64,000 nt of DNA from Daphnia pulex (taxonomy: Eukaryota > Arthropoda > Branchiopoda > Diplostraca > Daphniidae): contig NC_060024.1 of NCBI RefSeq assembly GCF_021134715.1, positions 2,790,001 to 2,854,000 of the forward strand, written 5' to 3'. The notes beneath the pieces are model-generated. The model searched no databases. It was not told where the DNA came from and worked only from the letters and a program-made list of their open reading frames with translations. The first letter of the stretch is position 1; the number at the start of each line of letters is the position of its first letter. Positions 26,338 through 38,558 of the stretch are shown piece by piece. A program made the position numbers and the translations under genes.

Positions 26338-29300
26338 TATACGTTCCCTTCAAAAATCAGTGTAAATAATCTGAATGCTAACCTATGTTATCTCTTTGTG
26401 ATACGGTACAAACCGTGTTTCAGTTTGTGTGCGAGTTTGTGTGCGGGTGATTATTACTTTTTGCATGTCACTTTGTCTTCACAGGTGCCACAAAAATCAC
26501 ATCGTGTTCGTTTTGTGTAGGCCAAGTCAGTTTGAACAAATACAGCAGACACTGCTCTCAAGCTCACGTTTCATTAAAGCAGAAACATGTCCCGTTTTCG
26601 ATAACTTTCGATCATGGTCGTGCCCAGTTACGACGTCGACGACAACGCCGATAATTCGCAAGTTTTCAAATTCTAAACTACAGCGAAATCGTTGCTCACC
26701 TTCTTGGAAGACGACGGAGGAATTTACGATGGAGCTGGACATGATCTGTAATTATTTTCGAAAATTTACCTAATCGATCGTTGTTGTCCATATTCGGACC
26801 AAATATCGCTGGAAGCATCACCAACTGGAAGCCGTTCAATTTCTTATGGATGGCACTTACATTCTTTCCTCGCTATTTTTCTTCTCTGAAATGGGACAAC
26901 TATTTTTTGGGGAAAAGAAACCACCATCAGCCGTCTTCGATATAGTGTTAATTATACATTTACCTTTCTTTATGATAAAATATGTTTCCATTTTTTCCTC
27001 CTTCATTTCGCCTTCCTCTCATTATTTGCAACTTACTTTTATTACACTTAGAATATCAGCACCGCGCAAATTCTGCGTATGCTGACTCGCAGTCCAGCGC
27101 AATGGATATAATAGCCGATTTGACGGCCTCGAAATTCGACCATTTCAGAGGATCTTTCTATTTCGATGATGATCAGAATCATTCTATATACGATCCCTTT
27201 TCCTCTTTAGATTCCGTGAAGTAATCTCATGGGGCCGGGAGCTATGTAACAAAACATTTGGCTGACTCCCGTTTTCCTGTTACTTTCCCTTTCACTCTAC
27301 AAGACAATCTCAGGCTTCAACTACTAGATGTCACTGCTCTTATATTCCATCTCCATACCAGAAGAGGATGCTCCCATTTGAATCTGCCACCGAGTCGTCC
27401 TCCTTTTCCCTTTTTATGATATTAACTTTAGTCCTACTCTTTTATATTTTATTACACTATATTAAGATATAATCTTATTTCTTCGTTTTTTCTAACAATC
27501 AACTCATTTCTCCCGTTTCCCTAGTGCTCCTGTCTAAACACGAATTGGAAGGCTATTTGTCAGACCAACTTAGACGTGCATCTATCCGTCTGAGACGGAA
27601 AATCTAATACATAGCCAGCATGCATGCACAAAACATTAATTCTACTTCTAAAACATGTCTGTAAAAAAGTGTCTGTTCTAGTCTCCCTATGCTATATTCT
27701 CTCTATGTATAAACATTTTTGTGTCGTATCTTTTCTCTTTATGCCTATGCGATGTGTGTAAAAAGCCGCAACTGGTGAATTTAAATGTTAGTCTGGACGG
27801 CATTCAGTGCATTCACTCATACACACGCTGCATTCATACTAAAATTGTGCTACAGTCGTAATCTCTCTTTCGATATTGTATTAATTGTATTATTTGGTTA
27901 TTTCCTTGTGATCAGTGTTTCTCATTTGAACGAAGTCTACCTTTTCAACTGTGTCCACGAAAGTTGCCCTTTCTCGACAAGCTCAGGCCTGCTATTACAC
28001 ATTCATTCTCTCTGTATAAGTGTTATTGTCTCGCCCATTTCTCGTCTGATTATTTAATTAATATTATTCCACCGTGTGCATTATCTGTCTGCTATAATAC
28101 ATCGATTACCCTAAATATTCCCGTATTGGTCTGAGACACTTTTAATGTGACATTATATGAGTATAGTCGCCTCATAGTATTTAAGTTTCTTCGTATCGGT
28201 AACACAATGATTCAGTTGTGTCGACCTTTACATTAGTGTTAGTATTGAGTCCTATTAGCGTCTTTACTCAAAATACTCATGCTAAATTGTATTTCTAAGA
28301 CAATTTTATCTAAAGGGCCCCATAATACCAAAAGGCTCCCGAAAAAAGACACGTGAGAAAATATTAAAGTAAGTTAAATAAAATAAATAAAACTTTTTTT
28401 TTCTGAACTATACTATTACTAATTACTGTTTAACTGAAAATGAGCTCTGTTTAATAATCCTGTTCTTACATAAAATATTTTCTCATCCGAAAGAATACCA
28501 ATAACCTTAAGCTTAATAATAATTCAGTTCAATACTCTTCATAAGATTTATTCTAAAATCAGCTGGACGAGAAAATGATATTTGACACTTGGCAACGCAA
28601 ATTCAAAGCAATTTCCTAAAGAAATTTTGTTGACTGTATTAAAAAACTTAATTATTTAATCAAACTTAGAAGTTTTCTTACATTTCATAAATATATGAAA
28701 TGCTTCTATAAACATAGTGCATATTACATCACAATTTTTTTACTGTAGAAGCGAAGTAAAATGTTACAGTTGGGTAAGTGTATGAAAAATCTGCTTAATT
28801 AAAATTTAATTTATTAATTTAATATCTTTCTAAGGAGATTCTCTGAAGCCGGTAGATTTTCGCAAATTTTTTATTTAAAAAAAATAAACATTTAAAAGTC
28901 GATTTAAATTTGAGCATATTTTTATTTAGGGTGACTCTAATAGTGGAAGACTTAGAGTCAGTCCTTTAATCTTTCCCTTTGAAAGTAGTCTGTTTGGTTG
29001 ACCTTTCATGAAAAAAAAACGAGTCTATTTACAATTTTTTCGGTTTATCATCGATATCTGGTTTATCACTGCTGATCGCTGTCACCAAGCGAGAGACTTG
29101 TTCCTCTCCCAGTCTCCCAGCTGAAAGGTTCGACTAATGTCTACTGATTTCAACCGATAGGGGGTTAGAATCGGTCGGATGCAGTTCTTTCGCACGATCG
29201 CAACTAGTCAACAATGGTTGAAGGCGAGATATGGTTGAGATTGAGTGGAATGGCACCAAGGTTTTTGCTGTTCAATTCATAACCTACTGTAATCACGGCC

Positions 29301-30378
29301 CCACGGCTTTCTATCTCGCCTGCATCAGTAAGCCCCGCCAAGTCACACGTAATCACTTGCTTGTATATGATTTTTAATCCCCTCTTTTTACTCCATCTAT
29401 TAGGGGGTGTCCAAGTAATAGGCTACTCTGAGTGGAGAATGCCCATAAAGGTGGAGTAAAAGAGGGGGCCAACAATCACAGACAAGCAACCATGACGTCA
29501 CAAGGCGGAGCGAACACGAAAACGGACCCTCCACCATTTCCGATTTTAGCAAAATCGACATGGGGGATATTTCCCCTTAGTAGGCCCGGGGGGGGGGATA
29601 AAAAGGACGGGATGCCTACCAAACTTTCGCAAACTTTCTAATTTTTCTTGAGCGTCGTCTGAAAAAGGCGAAAATTAAGCACCACCCACAAAAAATGATC
29701 CGTTGGGAGGGGCTTATTTCATTTTAAAATTGGAATTTCACACACTCATGTGCATTTTTTAAATATATAAAAAATACTACGCGAATCAGCGTAGAAAACT
29801 GAGTATACCTACATGTATTAAAACAAAATCCCTTATTTTTGGACGACCCTATTTAAATGCAAATGGTCACCTCAACGTCTTCGAATGCTACTGCAAGCGA
29901 TTGGAAAGAAACATCCTATTTATAGGAATCCAACGAGGTCAGCTAAGTTTATTTCCACCAAGGGAATTGATATTCTTCTTGTAACAAAAATATATAAAGT
30001 TCTTGGAAGGCAGAAATGATAGCATACAAATTGGAGGTCAAGCGATACTGAGATAATAAAGTTCAAGCAAGGGTATCGGCGATCGTCCCAATATAGCATT
30101 GGACAACCTGGTGCCATAATGAACGATGTTGAATGATTTATTGAATCAAGATTGGGAATAAAAATGAAGTTGAACAAAGGTGTCATAGTTGTTTCCTTGT
30201 TATATTCTACAGAAAGAAAATATTACACGATGAAACTAACTGAATAATGAGATAACGAAGGATGCCTGGCGTCTATTAATTGCTGTATGAACTTCGATTA
30301 ACTTGGGAATCAATGTCATCAAATGTTTTCAACCTTCAATTCAGCAATTATTAGAAAGCAATGAGTGTTAGCAGTATA
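26338..30378. other. AT-rich gap with exon-like fragments
   Basis: Two fragments look faintly coding. At 26487-26654 an open segment after a good acceptor (TTCACAG) encodes CSFCVGQV...RHCSQAH, a possible C2H2-like finger. At 27051-27224 an acidic segment ends SIYDPFSSLDSVK. They cannot be joined into a gene with confidence. From about 27230 to 28330 the strand is T/C-rich and resembles a long 3' UTR. The remainder (28330-30370) is AT-rich with nothing recognised. Confidence 0.3.
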
Positions 30379-30895
30379 GGGGAGAACGGGGCAATTGAGG
30401 TAGTGTGTAAATTTGCACCCATCGTTTTTCGTCCTCTTGCGACCCAGGGATTGCATTTTAAAAATTACCTATCATGGTATTTAGTATTTACTAATGCGCA
30501 TTAATGACCAAATTTTTGCTTGAAAACGCAATAATAACAAAGACAACTTTTCTTGGGGCAAATTGTATTGCTGGGTTAGAGATAGGAGGGAAAATTTTTC
30601 GGAGAATTTAGTTGATGATGATGACGCCATTGCCAGGTGTTCTTTTAGCCCGTAAGAATAAAATGGGCCACTCTACCCCGCGTACATGAGCATGTTGCCC
30701 CGCGACTCGACCAACCCTTCTTCATTTTCAAAGCGCTTTTGGTTTTAAACAAAGCAATTTGTCATAAACTAAAAATACGCTTTTGATAGCTAATTTTTTC
30801 CTCTTTTTTTAAGCCCAGCGAGGATAAAAAATATTGAGAAATAAAGAAGTGGGGGATCAAAATCTAAAAAAGCGTCAACTAGTGCAACTCTCCCC
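30379..30895. mobile_element. short MITE-like element with GGGGAGA ends
   Basis: Starts GGGGAGAACGGGGC after TA and ends ...CTCTCCCC before TA. Only about 8 terminal bases are clearly inverted, so the boundary call is modest. The left 50 bases match a second copy beginning at 43157. Confidence 0.5.
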
Positions 30896-31149
30896 TAAGG
30901 GAATATTGAAGAAAATAATTAATATAAAAGGGAAAGTGCACTGTTAAAAAAACAACGTTTTTTTCATTTTAAAGTGATATCGGAAAATGGTATACATGCT
31001 ACCGTTTTTCGTAAAAATGGTTTAAAATCACACCAGTAAATGATTTCAATAATTTCGATACTGAGATGTAGGCCTAACGTAAAATTGCTTTTCGGTAGAG
31101 ACGAACCAAACAAATTTTGTTTTTCGCAGTGTACTGTCGAATATGGAAA

Positions 31150-31620
31150 AATGTTATTCGTTTTGTAATCGAATACGAATAAGGTGTACAAACGAATACG
31201 AATAACGAATAAAAAGGGGTTTTTATTCGGGAATAACGAATAATTGCGAATAACGAATAACGAATAACGAATCAAATTTCGAATCAAATTTCGAATAAAA
31301 ACTAATTTTTCAGAATCAAAGATCCCACTTCATTTTGCCACGCCATCTAGCGGCCGATTTTGAAAATGCAATGGAACTTTCTTCTCCCGGCTGTTTAGAT
31401 TCACAAGCCGGGGCCAGGGATTTCCAAAATCGGCCGCTAGATGGCGTTAAACAGCAAACTTTCTACAAAGAAATTTCAAAAATTATTCAAAATTGTATTC
31501 CAAATCATAAAATTGTTAGCTACAACGAATACAAATAACGAATACGAATAAAGAACATTTTTATTTGACGAATAACGAATGCAAATACGATTTTTTTCGT
31601 TATTCTATTCGAAATTTTAT
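31150..31620. repeat. (CGAATAA)n-type array split by a perfect inverted repeat
   Basis: Irregular tandem ACGAATA/CGAATAA units occupy about 31150-31290 and 31525-31620. Between them, 31341-31446 is bounded by perfect 22-bp inverted repeats that start CGCCATCTAGCGG and end CCGCTAGATGGCG. This suggests a small foldback insertion in the array. Confidence 0.7.
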
Positions 31621-32071
31621 TCGAAAGGTTTATTTGACAGGACACTGGTTTTTCGGTAGGGACGTACCGAAAACTTAGCTACTTTTCGGTAGCTTTGTAA
31701 AACTGCTTTTTGGGATTCCAAAAGATTTTTTAAAGAATTAAACTTATTATGCAATCGTCGTTTAAGCTTAGGTTAATTAAAAGGGTGTAGAACGTTCATT
31801 CCCAGTCATTCAAGCCCGCGTCTTTCAGGCCTATTTTTATTGGGCCTGAACGTCGTAAAAATTGGGCCTGAATGATGTCAGGCAGGCACACCTCTATCTA
31901 TAGGATGTACGTCGCCCATCTTTTGCAGCCGAGTGAGATGTCTTAACCCGACGTCCATAGGATTGCCTATGTCTATACTAATGTCGCGCTGTAAGACATC
32001 CAAATGGGTACGGCTTACAGCCGTCTTCAAAAGACTTAAATTTAAGCAAAAAGAAAAAAAGAAACGTTTCT

Positions 32072-32140
32072 CGATGGGCGCGAAACCACGTTCTTTGGAG
32101 TGGTACTCCAGTGCTCTACCCACTACACCACTCTATATTA
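32072..32140 (-). repeat. tRNA-derived SINE-like head
   Basis: Read on the minus strand it gives GTGTAGTGGGTAGAGC (A-box-like) and, about 36 bases later, GTGGTTTCGCGCCC (B-box-like), the spacing of an RNA polymerase III promoter. Stems of a true tRNA do not pair, so a functional tRNA is not supported. Confidence 0.45.
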
Positions 32141-32604
32141 CTTTTTAACTGTTTTTGGTTCAACGGCTTTAAATTAATACTAGCAGTTAAAATTATGAAA
32201 ATGTAAAGTCCTTGTCTTCCTCATCTATCCTGTGGACAGATAATTTGGACATCTCACAGACGTCATGTTAAGTCTGTCTGTTAAGCGTCTAATTTCTAGA
32301 CACAAATGGATGTCCGTGATCGTATGAGAAACGTAGATCTATAGGACATCTATACGAAGATAGCATAAGGCCGTAGTAAATTGAGTATCCATGTGATATC
32401 CAATTTAGGTTGCAGATAGATCAGATTTGATTTAGACATTAAGACATCTATATGATAGAAGATGGATGTAAGTGTGCTACCAGGGTTAAATCTGGCGATG
32501 GCCACGCTATTAATGACGTTCGTCTGCTAAACTAGAAATGTTTGAATAATTCAAAATGACGTTTAATAATGTCGAAAGTTAATGATTTTAATTTTTAATT
32601 TATA

Positions 32605-32665
32605 TTTAACCGAGTTTCGAACCTTAGCATAAGCATTTAGGTTGCTGCCCATTAGACCACCCCTT
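32605..32665 (-). repeat. tRNA-derived SINE-like head
   Basis: The minus strand shows GGTCTAATGGGCAGC and then AAGGTTCGAAAC, matching A- and B-box patterns of tRNA genes. No full cloverleaf is seen. Poly-C runs (about 32709-32719 and 32761-32770) lie just beyond it. Confidence 0.45.
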
Positions 32666-33274
32666 GACATGTAATTTAAAGGGAAAATATGGGTGCGTAT
32701 GGTATGGCCCAGGTAACCCCCCCCCCCCTTCACTGGCCCCTCTCCGATGGGTCGGTGCAGCCCCCCCCCCTCGACCACATTTCTGGCCGGCTTGGGCAGC
32801 ACATTATCCCCGCAAAAGTAAAATATTAAAAGTAATTTTCGTTTCGTGCTTTAAAAAACATGATATTATTTATGGAAATGTTTGAAATAAATCCGTAAGA
32901 GTTTTTTCATCAAATATGTTTCATTTCCTACTTCGAACGAGCACTGACATTGGCATCGGTAGAGGGGGAGACGCGTTCAAGGCTAAGCCACTGAGAGGGG
33001 AGCTGCGTTCAAGGCTGAGCCACTGAAGGGGGGGGATCGAGCAAGGGGAGAAAAAAAGGGCAAACAAGCACGGATATTTTTTCATTTTTTTTTTAGTTTA
33101 CGATAGTTGTGAAGCGAAAATGACATTTGAACAAATGCACTTTATAGTTAAGACCAAGAGGAATATATTAAAAAAAACTAACATATTGAATAACGAGACG
33201 ACAATGTGTGAATTTCACTAATCATGGTTTTGAGCTACGGCAAAGTATATAAATGGTGACGGAAGCACCATGTA

Positions 33275-34071
33275 GGGGAGACCGGGGGTATGTGGGACAC
33301 GGGGCTAAAATTTACAGGGCAGTTTTGATATGTACAATTTGTTTAAAAATTCTGAAATAAATACAGCGTATTTTAAATGATGTTTTATTTATCCTATAAA
33401 CTTTTTTTCCTTAATTTTCTGATTAATTTTGCGATTTTTATGAAAAAAAAAATAGGAATCGGAAAAGAAATTTTGACGTTTAGTTTTTTTATACTTCTAT
33501 AAATATTTTTATAGAACCCAGATAGCTGTTTGATAGGGTTTTCTTTCTAGTTTAAGATAGCATTTTAATTTTATAAAAATGTTTCCAAGAATTTGATAAT
33601 TTAGTTAATTTGATGTTGTTTGGGTCCGGGTTAAATGGCACAGCAATCTATTGCCAGGTAAACGACAAAAAAAAATCGAAGAAAAGACATCTTTACTTTT
33701 TTGATTGTATCTCTACTTATACTCAATAGAATAAATAAAATGACAATACTTCTGAAAGAGAAATGAATTTACTTTTCATTAGTGCGTCTTTTAATAAATT
33801 TAATCCATCAGTTTCAGAGAAAAATAGTGTTCCGTTTTTCTCCTGGCTCTGTTCCGTTTAACCATACGACAATTTTTTTTCTTCATTTTTTCCTCTTGAC
33901 ATTTAATAAAAAAAAACTATTGAATAGTTTAAAAAAAAAAAAATTAAAAAATAGACTAATGTAGAGAAATGCATGGGAATCACTCCTTTATTTTTATTTT
34001 TTCTTAATTCTTATATTTTAAAAATTGGCGGCGTAAACAAAAAAAGTGTCCAACGTAGCCCCGGTCTCCCC
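33275..34071. mobile_element. MITE with GGGGAGACCGGGG termini, 797 bp
   Basis: Left end GGGGAGACCGGGGGTATGTG and the inverse of the right end GGGGAGACCGGGGCTACGTT match over about 26 bases, then diverge. TA flanks both ends. The interior is AT-rich with no coding capacity. Confidence 0.75.
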
Positions 34072-34202
34072 TAATGTTATGCCTTCTCTCTCATGGAAAT
34101 TGATTTTAGAGTGTCTAATGTAACTTAGAAATAAAAGGAAGATGTAGGTCCACTTTGATGGAGAAATAGGAATTTAAAATGTTTAAAAGAGGGCCTATTT
34201 CT

Positions 34203-34375
34203 TAGGGCTGTTTGGCCGAGCTATTTCAACCAGTCCATTTCTTCACCAATCGACCATTAGCATATAAGAGAATATTCACTTGAACGGGCGGACAATTGTA
34301 GCAGAAATCATCTTGACTCAAATGCTGCGTTGCCGCGATGGCAACAAATTAAAAAAAATATGTCGAACAGCCCTA
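34203..34375. mobile_element. small TAGGGCTGTT foldback element
   Basis: TAGGGCTGTT at the left and AACAGCCCTA at the right form short inverted ends around 173 bases. Its ATGCTGCGTTGCC segment is shared with the hairpin at 35283-35510, so the two are probably related families. Confidence 0.5.
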
Positions 34376-35282
34376 TTGTAGAAGCATGGTGTAAAAGTAT
34401 GGTGGGAGAACTTATGGTTGGAAAAGGCTATCTCGGTTGAAGCCAGTGGTCACCTATGATCAGCGCTGCCTGGTGGACAATTGGGAGAATTGAACCAATG
34501 ACACATGCCAAAGAATTGAACCAAGAATAGGTGACCAGCCCTGCAATTGGCTTGCCATTGGCACTCAGCTCCTCCTCCTGTCCGGAAACTGGCTTCAGTC
34601 GAGATAGCCTTTTCCAACCATAAGTTCCCCCACCATACTTTTTCACCATGGTAGAAGTAATTGAAAACATAATTTGAAAAAATACACATATTTTTGAGGC
34701 AAGTTGGCCCGGCATCGTAGGGCATGTGGCCATTACAAAGTCCCGGTTATTGTGTTTGTTCTTTCGTTTTGGGTGTAATTGTGTTTCTATTTTAGTTTTC
34801 AAAATATTTAGGCATTTATCTGAAAACTTAACTTATTTTAATCCCTGTGGTTATTAGATGTTGAAAACTGCATAAAAAGTTTCAGTTTTTCCAAAAAATG
34901 TCAAAACTTTAATGTTCATGTGCTTCATATTAGTGATAGTCTGTCTTCTAACACTCAATTAGAGGTTCCAAAAGCCTTGTAAGGTAACTTAATTTATTTT
35001 CCACTGTATTCATCTAGTAGGGGAGGGCGGGGTCATTCAGGACAAAAAAATTATTTTCCCAATATCTCTGAAACTATTCCTAATTTTTGAAAACAAATAA
35101 ACGCTACTGTCAAACGCCCCGAAATCTATGTCCCATAATGATCAGATCATTATTTTAGCTGAAATCAAGCTTTGAAAAAAAAATGGGAAAAAAAATTTCA
35201 TGGGGGAAAACTGGACAGAGAGAAGGGGGGAATTAAAGACATGGTTATAACTTTAATGCTTTTGCAAAAATAAAATTCTCTA

Positions 35283-35510
35283 TAGGGCTCTTTCGGATCT
35301 GTTTTATTTAGCCGATTTATCTGGCAACGCAGCATGGCGCCGTCTCTTGGTAGGGCGAGAACGGGGAGAAGAGGGAGAATGGGAGGACGCCCTCCTCCCT
35401 CCCATTCCTCCCATTCTCCCTCTTCTCCCCGTTCTCGTCCTACCAAGAGACGGCACCATGCTGCGTTGCCAGATAAATCGGCTAAATAAAACAGATCCGA
35501 AAGAGCCCTA
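35283..35510. mobile_element. foldback hairpin element nested in the MITE
   Basis: Two arms of about 110 bases are nearly perfect inverted copies, from TAGGGCTCTTTCGGATCTG to its complement, around a GC-rich centre near 35396. TA occurs at both borders. The related MITE at 40650-41629 is uninterrupted at the matching point (GAATAGTTACTTTGG), which shows an insertion at a TA. Confidence 0.8.
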
Positions 35511-35904
35511 TAGTTACTTTGGTCATTAAAGTAATATAATATGTGAAAAAATAATAATGATAATATGTTATCAAAATTTGGTATTTAATGCTTGGGGGGG
35601 GGGGGGGGTGGAATGGACAACGCAGCGCTGAAAATATAAAAAAAAGAGGAGGGGCTTACAAAGTATGAAGTATTGAATCACAAATAAAAGTAAAGATTGC
35701 AATTATTTTGTGTGTTTACAAAAAAAAATTTGAAAAATTTTATAGCCTACTGGCTACTGCTCTTACTGTCCGATATTACCCCAAAAAAGATGTCTAGTAT
35801 TACCCGCAGCAAAGACATTTTTCTAAATCATTATTATTCTTAAAAAATTAACCGTAACAATAAAATTTTTACACAACATGAAAACAGAATGAATAAAGTA
35901 TTTG

Positions 35905-36546
35905 CCCTACTAACACGGCCCATCCACTTCATGTAAAATGTAGGTAAATATGGGATGAATAGATCCAGGTCACAATTGGGGGGCGGTAGTATAGCGTAGG
36001 TATAAATTTATTCGGATCTAGGATGGGATCAAATAAAGAATATTCATCGTAGATCCACCAGCGTATATTTCATTAAAATACTGATTGTACGTCAAAGTTA
36101 TATACCCGGGGGTATGATTTTGTTGTGATACCATTTGGTACATACACAGAATGTGCATCACAGTATAACCATATTAGGTACACAGTGGACGAAAAAGCTA
36201 AAAAATATCTCAATTTCCATTACTACCAAACATTTGTTCTTAAATTATATAAACAGTTGGTCAAGTGGTCAGAGAGATGAGCTACGGAACTAAAGGTCAG
36301 TAGTTCAAATCTAGGGTGATACTTTTATCTTTTATTTTCTAACAGTAATCATATCCAAAGATGGATGTTATTTAAGGATGCTGTGTATACACAAACCGGT
36401 ATATTCAAGGGACATACAAATGGTACGTGCGGGGAAGGGGAAATAAGGATAAACATAAAGCATTCCATAGATATGCTGTTTGTACCTCCCTTATCCTTGG
36501 GAGTACGCTGCAGTCATATCCATGGTACATCGCTGTGTTAGTAGGG
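35905..36546. mobile_element. 642-bp TIR element nested in the MITE
   Basis: Inverted ends CCCTACTAACAC and GTGTTAGTAGGG bound a block missing from the sister MITE at about 41380. It contains a tRNA-like A/B box pair at about 36256-36320 (GGTCAAGTGGTCAGAG ... AGTTCAAATCT). The target duplication cannot be fixed beyond about 2 bases (TG). Confidence 0.7.
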
Positions 36547-36805
36547 TGATTCAACAATAAAAATTGTTTTAACCGTAGAGGTTGTTTAGTGATACAAAAA
36601 ACTATGGCAATGACAAACATAAAATTAGACCGTAATTCTTTTATTATTGCTATAACTCAAAAACTATTGGCAGGACTTTACTTAAACTTATACTCTGTAG
36701 TTGTTATGAAATTCTTCATTTCACACTATTTTTTTTCCTCATCTCCACGTCAAGTTATTGAGCTTGTCCAACCTGGTACGTGTCCAGCGTGACCCCGCTC
36801 TCCCC

Positions 36806-38306
36806 TACCCAAAAGTAATTTTTTTTCGCTCTAGGTATTCAACTCAGAACCCATGGCTAGGCTACGTCAAAAGTATTTGAGCAAAACAAGTGCACTGTTT
36901 AAATTTCCATCAGCCCATCAATGTCAAGTGTAATTTCCCTCATCGTAGACGTGTCATGAAGGTAACTGGAAAATAGACAGACCAGAATCCAGACCACCTG
37001 ACAGCTAATGTACGTTTCTTTTTTTCTTATTTCATGATATGATTTGAATTCTTTTTAATAAACAGGCTAAATATTATTTATGTTTCAGAGTTCAGTATCA
37101 AGACTTTTCTTTCTGTTTAATCAAAGCTATAAAAATTGAAATCATCATATTTTTCATATTTCATTATAATATTAAATGTTATGTTTCCACTAGTCATATG
37201 TTGGTCCATAAGATTACCAATGGCCAACATAAGCTAATTTTTTCTCCTTAATTTTAAGACCATCGTGGGTTTTTAATATTGGGGAAAAAGAAAACCGTGA
37301 CCCAGAAAAGAGAAATTGCGCAAGCTATGCCAACTCTCCCCTGGTAGTTTTTAGACGGGATATTGAGTCAGAAGAGAGGAATAGTATAATGCAATTTTAC
37401 GTCTGGCAGATGACACGTAGCCCACTGACTGACGAGTCAAACTCAGTATATGATCGCTGATCGGGTTGGTAGACTTACCACTTCAATAGCCCATAAAAAA
37501 CAAATATCTGAGAAATACTGTCCGCTAAAAAGAGACATGTCTAGATATATCTAGACAATATAAGCAAATGAGTCCATTTAGTTTTGTCGAATACATTTAC
37601 CCAGAATCGAACCTGAGAGCTCCTAGTCCCATAATTCAGTTATGCTACTATCCTTTGTAAAATTTAGAGCGGGGTTAATAGTTTATAGCACTATATAAAA
37701 ATAAATAGGGACTTAGAAATATTTCTCAATCGCATATTAACTATCGTTTCAACTATTTTCCTAGCATATATACACATCAATGGCTTTTTAATCTGAGTGG
37801 ACTAGTCAAGGAGACCATTAAACAGAGATTTTACGACGACAATAACGATTTTGCCGTCAATCAGTAAATTAAACGGCTAAACACGACATTTCTAGACATT
37901 TCTTAAACATGATGGGTGATTGCATGTGGACAGTTCGGAGGGGGGTGTCAACAGAATTCAACCCACATCTAACCCACCTTCACCCTTTTTCCAACCAATT
38001 TTTTTCCGGCAAGCCAGCTAACAACCCACCTAACAATCTTTCCCTAATCCATTTGCTGTCCTTTCCCTCCTGTTTCCAACTTTCTAACTGAAAAGTTGGA
38101 ATCCGTCGACTGATTGACAGGGAGTGGGACACATCCACCGAAATACATTAAAAAAAGCCCGGGGTTTTCGCGTTTGTTCAAAAGTCGATTGGACCGAAGA
38201 TGTTTCTTGACGTCCATAAATATCTCTATGGTATTTTTATACACTATTTATCTATACACACTGTCTAGAAAAATTTCTAGACAACTCATGTTGTCTCATG
38301 GCAAAA
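36806..38306. other. AT-rich gap with repeat fragments
   Basis: Contains a lone GGGGAGA-type end (CTCTCCCC near 37327-37334), a tRNA-like B-box/A-box pair on the minus strand (about 37600-37655, GGTTCGATTCT) and a perfect short palindrome TCTAGATATATCTAGA near 37541-37556. No gene supported. Confidence 0.4.
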
Positions 38307-38558
38307 ATCGTAACTTCTCCTTAAGCCACTAGGGGCGCTGGCACGCTCGGTATCAGATAACAAAAACGCAAAGAACTTAAATGCGGGACTTCAATATAAA
38401 AAATACAATCAATCAATTGAAAATCAAAATCTATTATTCATTAGTAAGCATAAAAAACACGTCTTAATTTTCTTAGTCCTGCAATTGAGTTCTTTGCGTT
38501 GTTGTTATCTGATAGCGCGCGCGCCAGTGCCCCTAGTGGCACAAGGAGAAGTTACGAT
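38307..38558. mobile_element. foldback MITE with about 77-bp arms
   Basis: The left arm (ATCGTAACTTCTCC ... AACGCAAAGAACT) recurs inverted at the right end with about a dozen differences, around a roughly 100-bp AT-rich centre. No coding capacity. Confidence 0.75.

Larger units (their letters stand above)
35020..36805. mobile_element. GGGGAGAGCGGGG-type MITE carrying two nested insertions
   Basis: Ends are GGGGAGGGCGGGGTCA and the inverse GGGGAGAGCGGGGTCA, with TA on both sides. The body matches the related copy at 40650-41629, but it contains two extra blocks absent there: a hairpin at 35283-35510 and a 642-bp element at 35905-36546. Without these it would be about the size of the sister copy. 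Confidence 0.8.
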
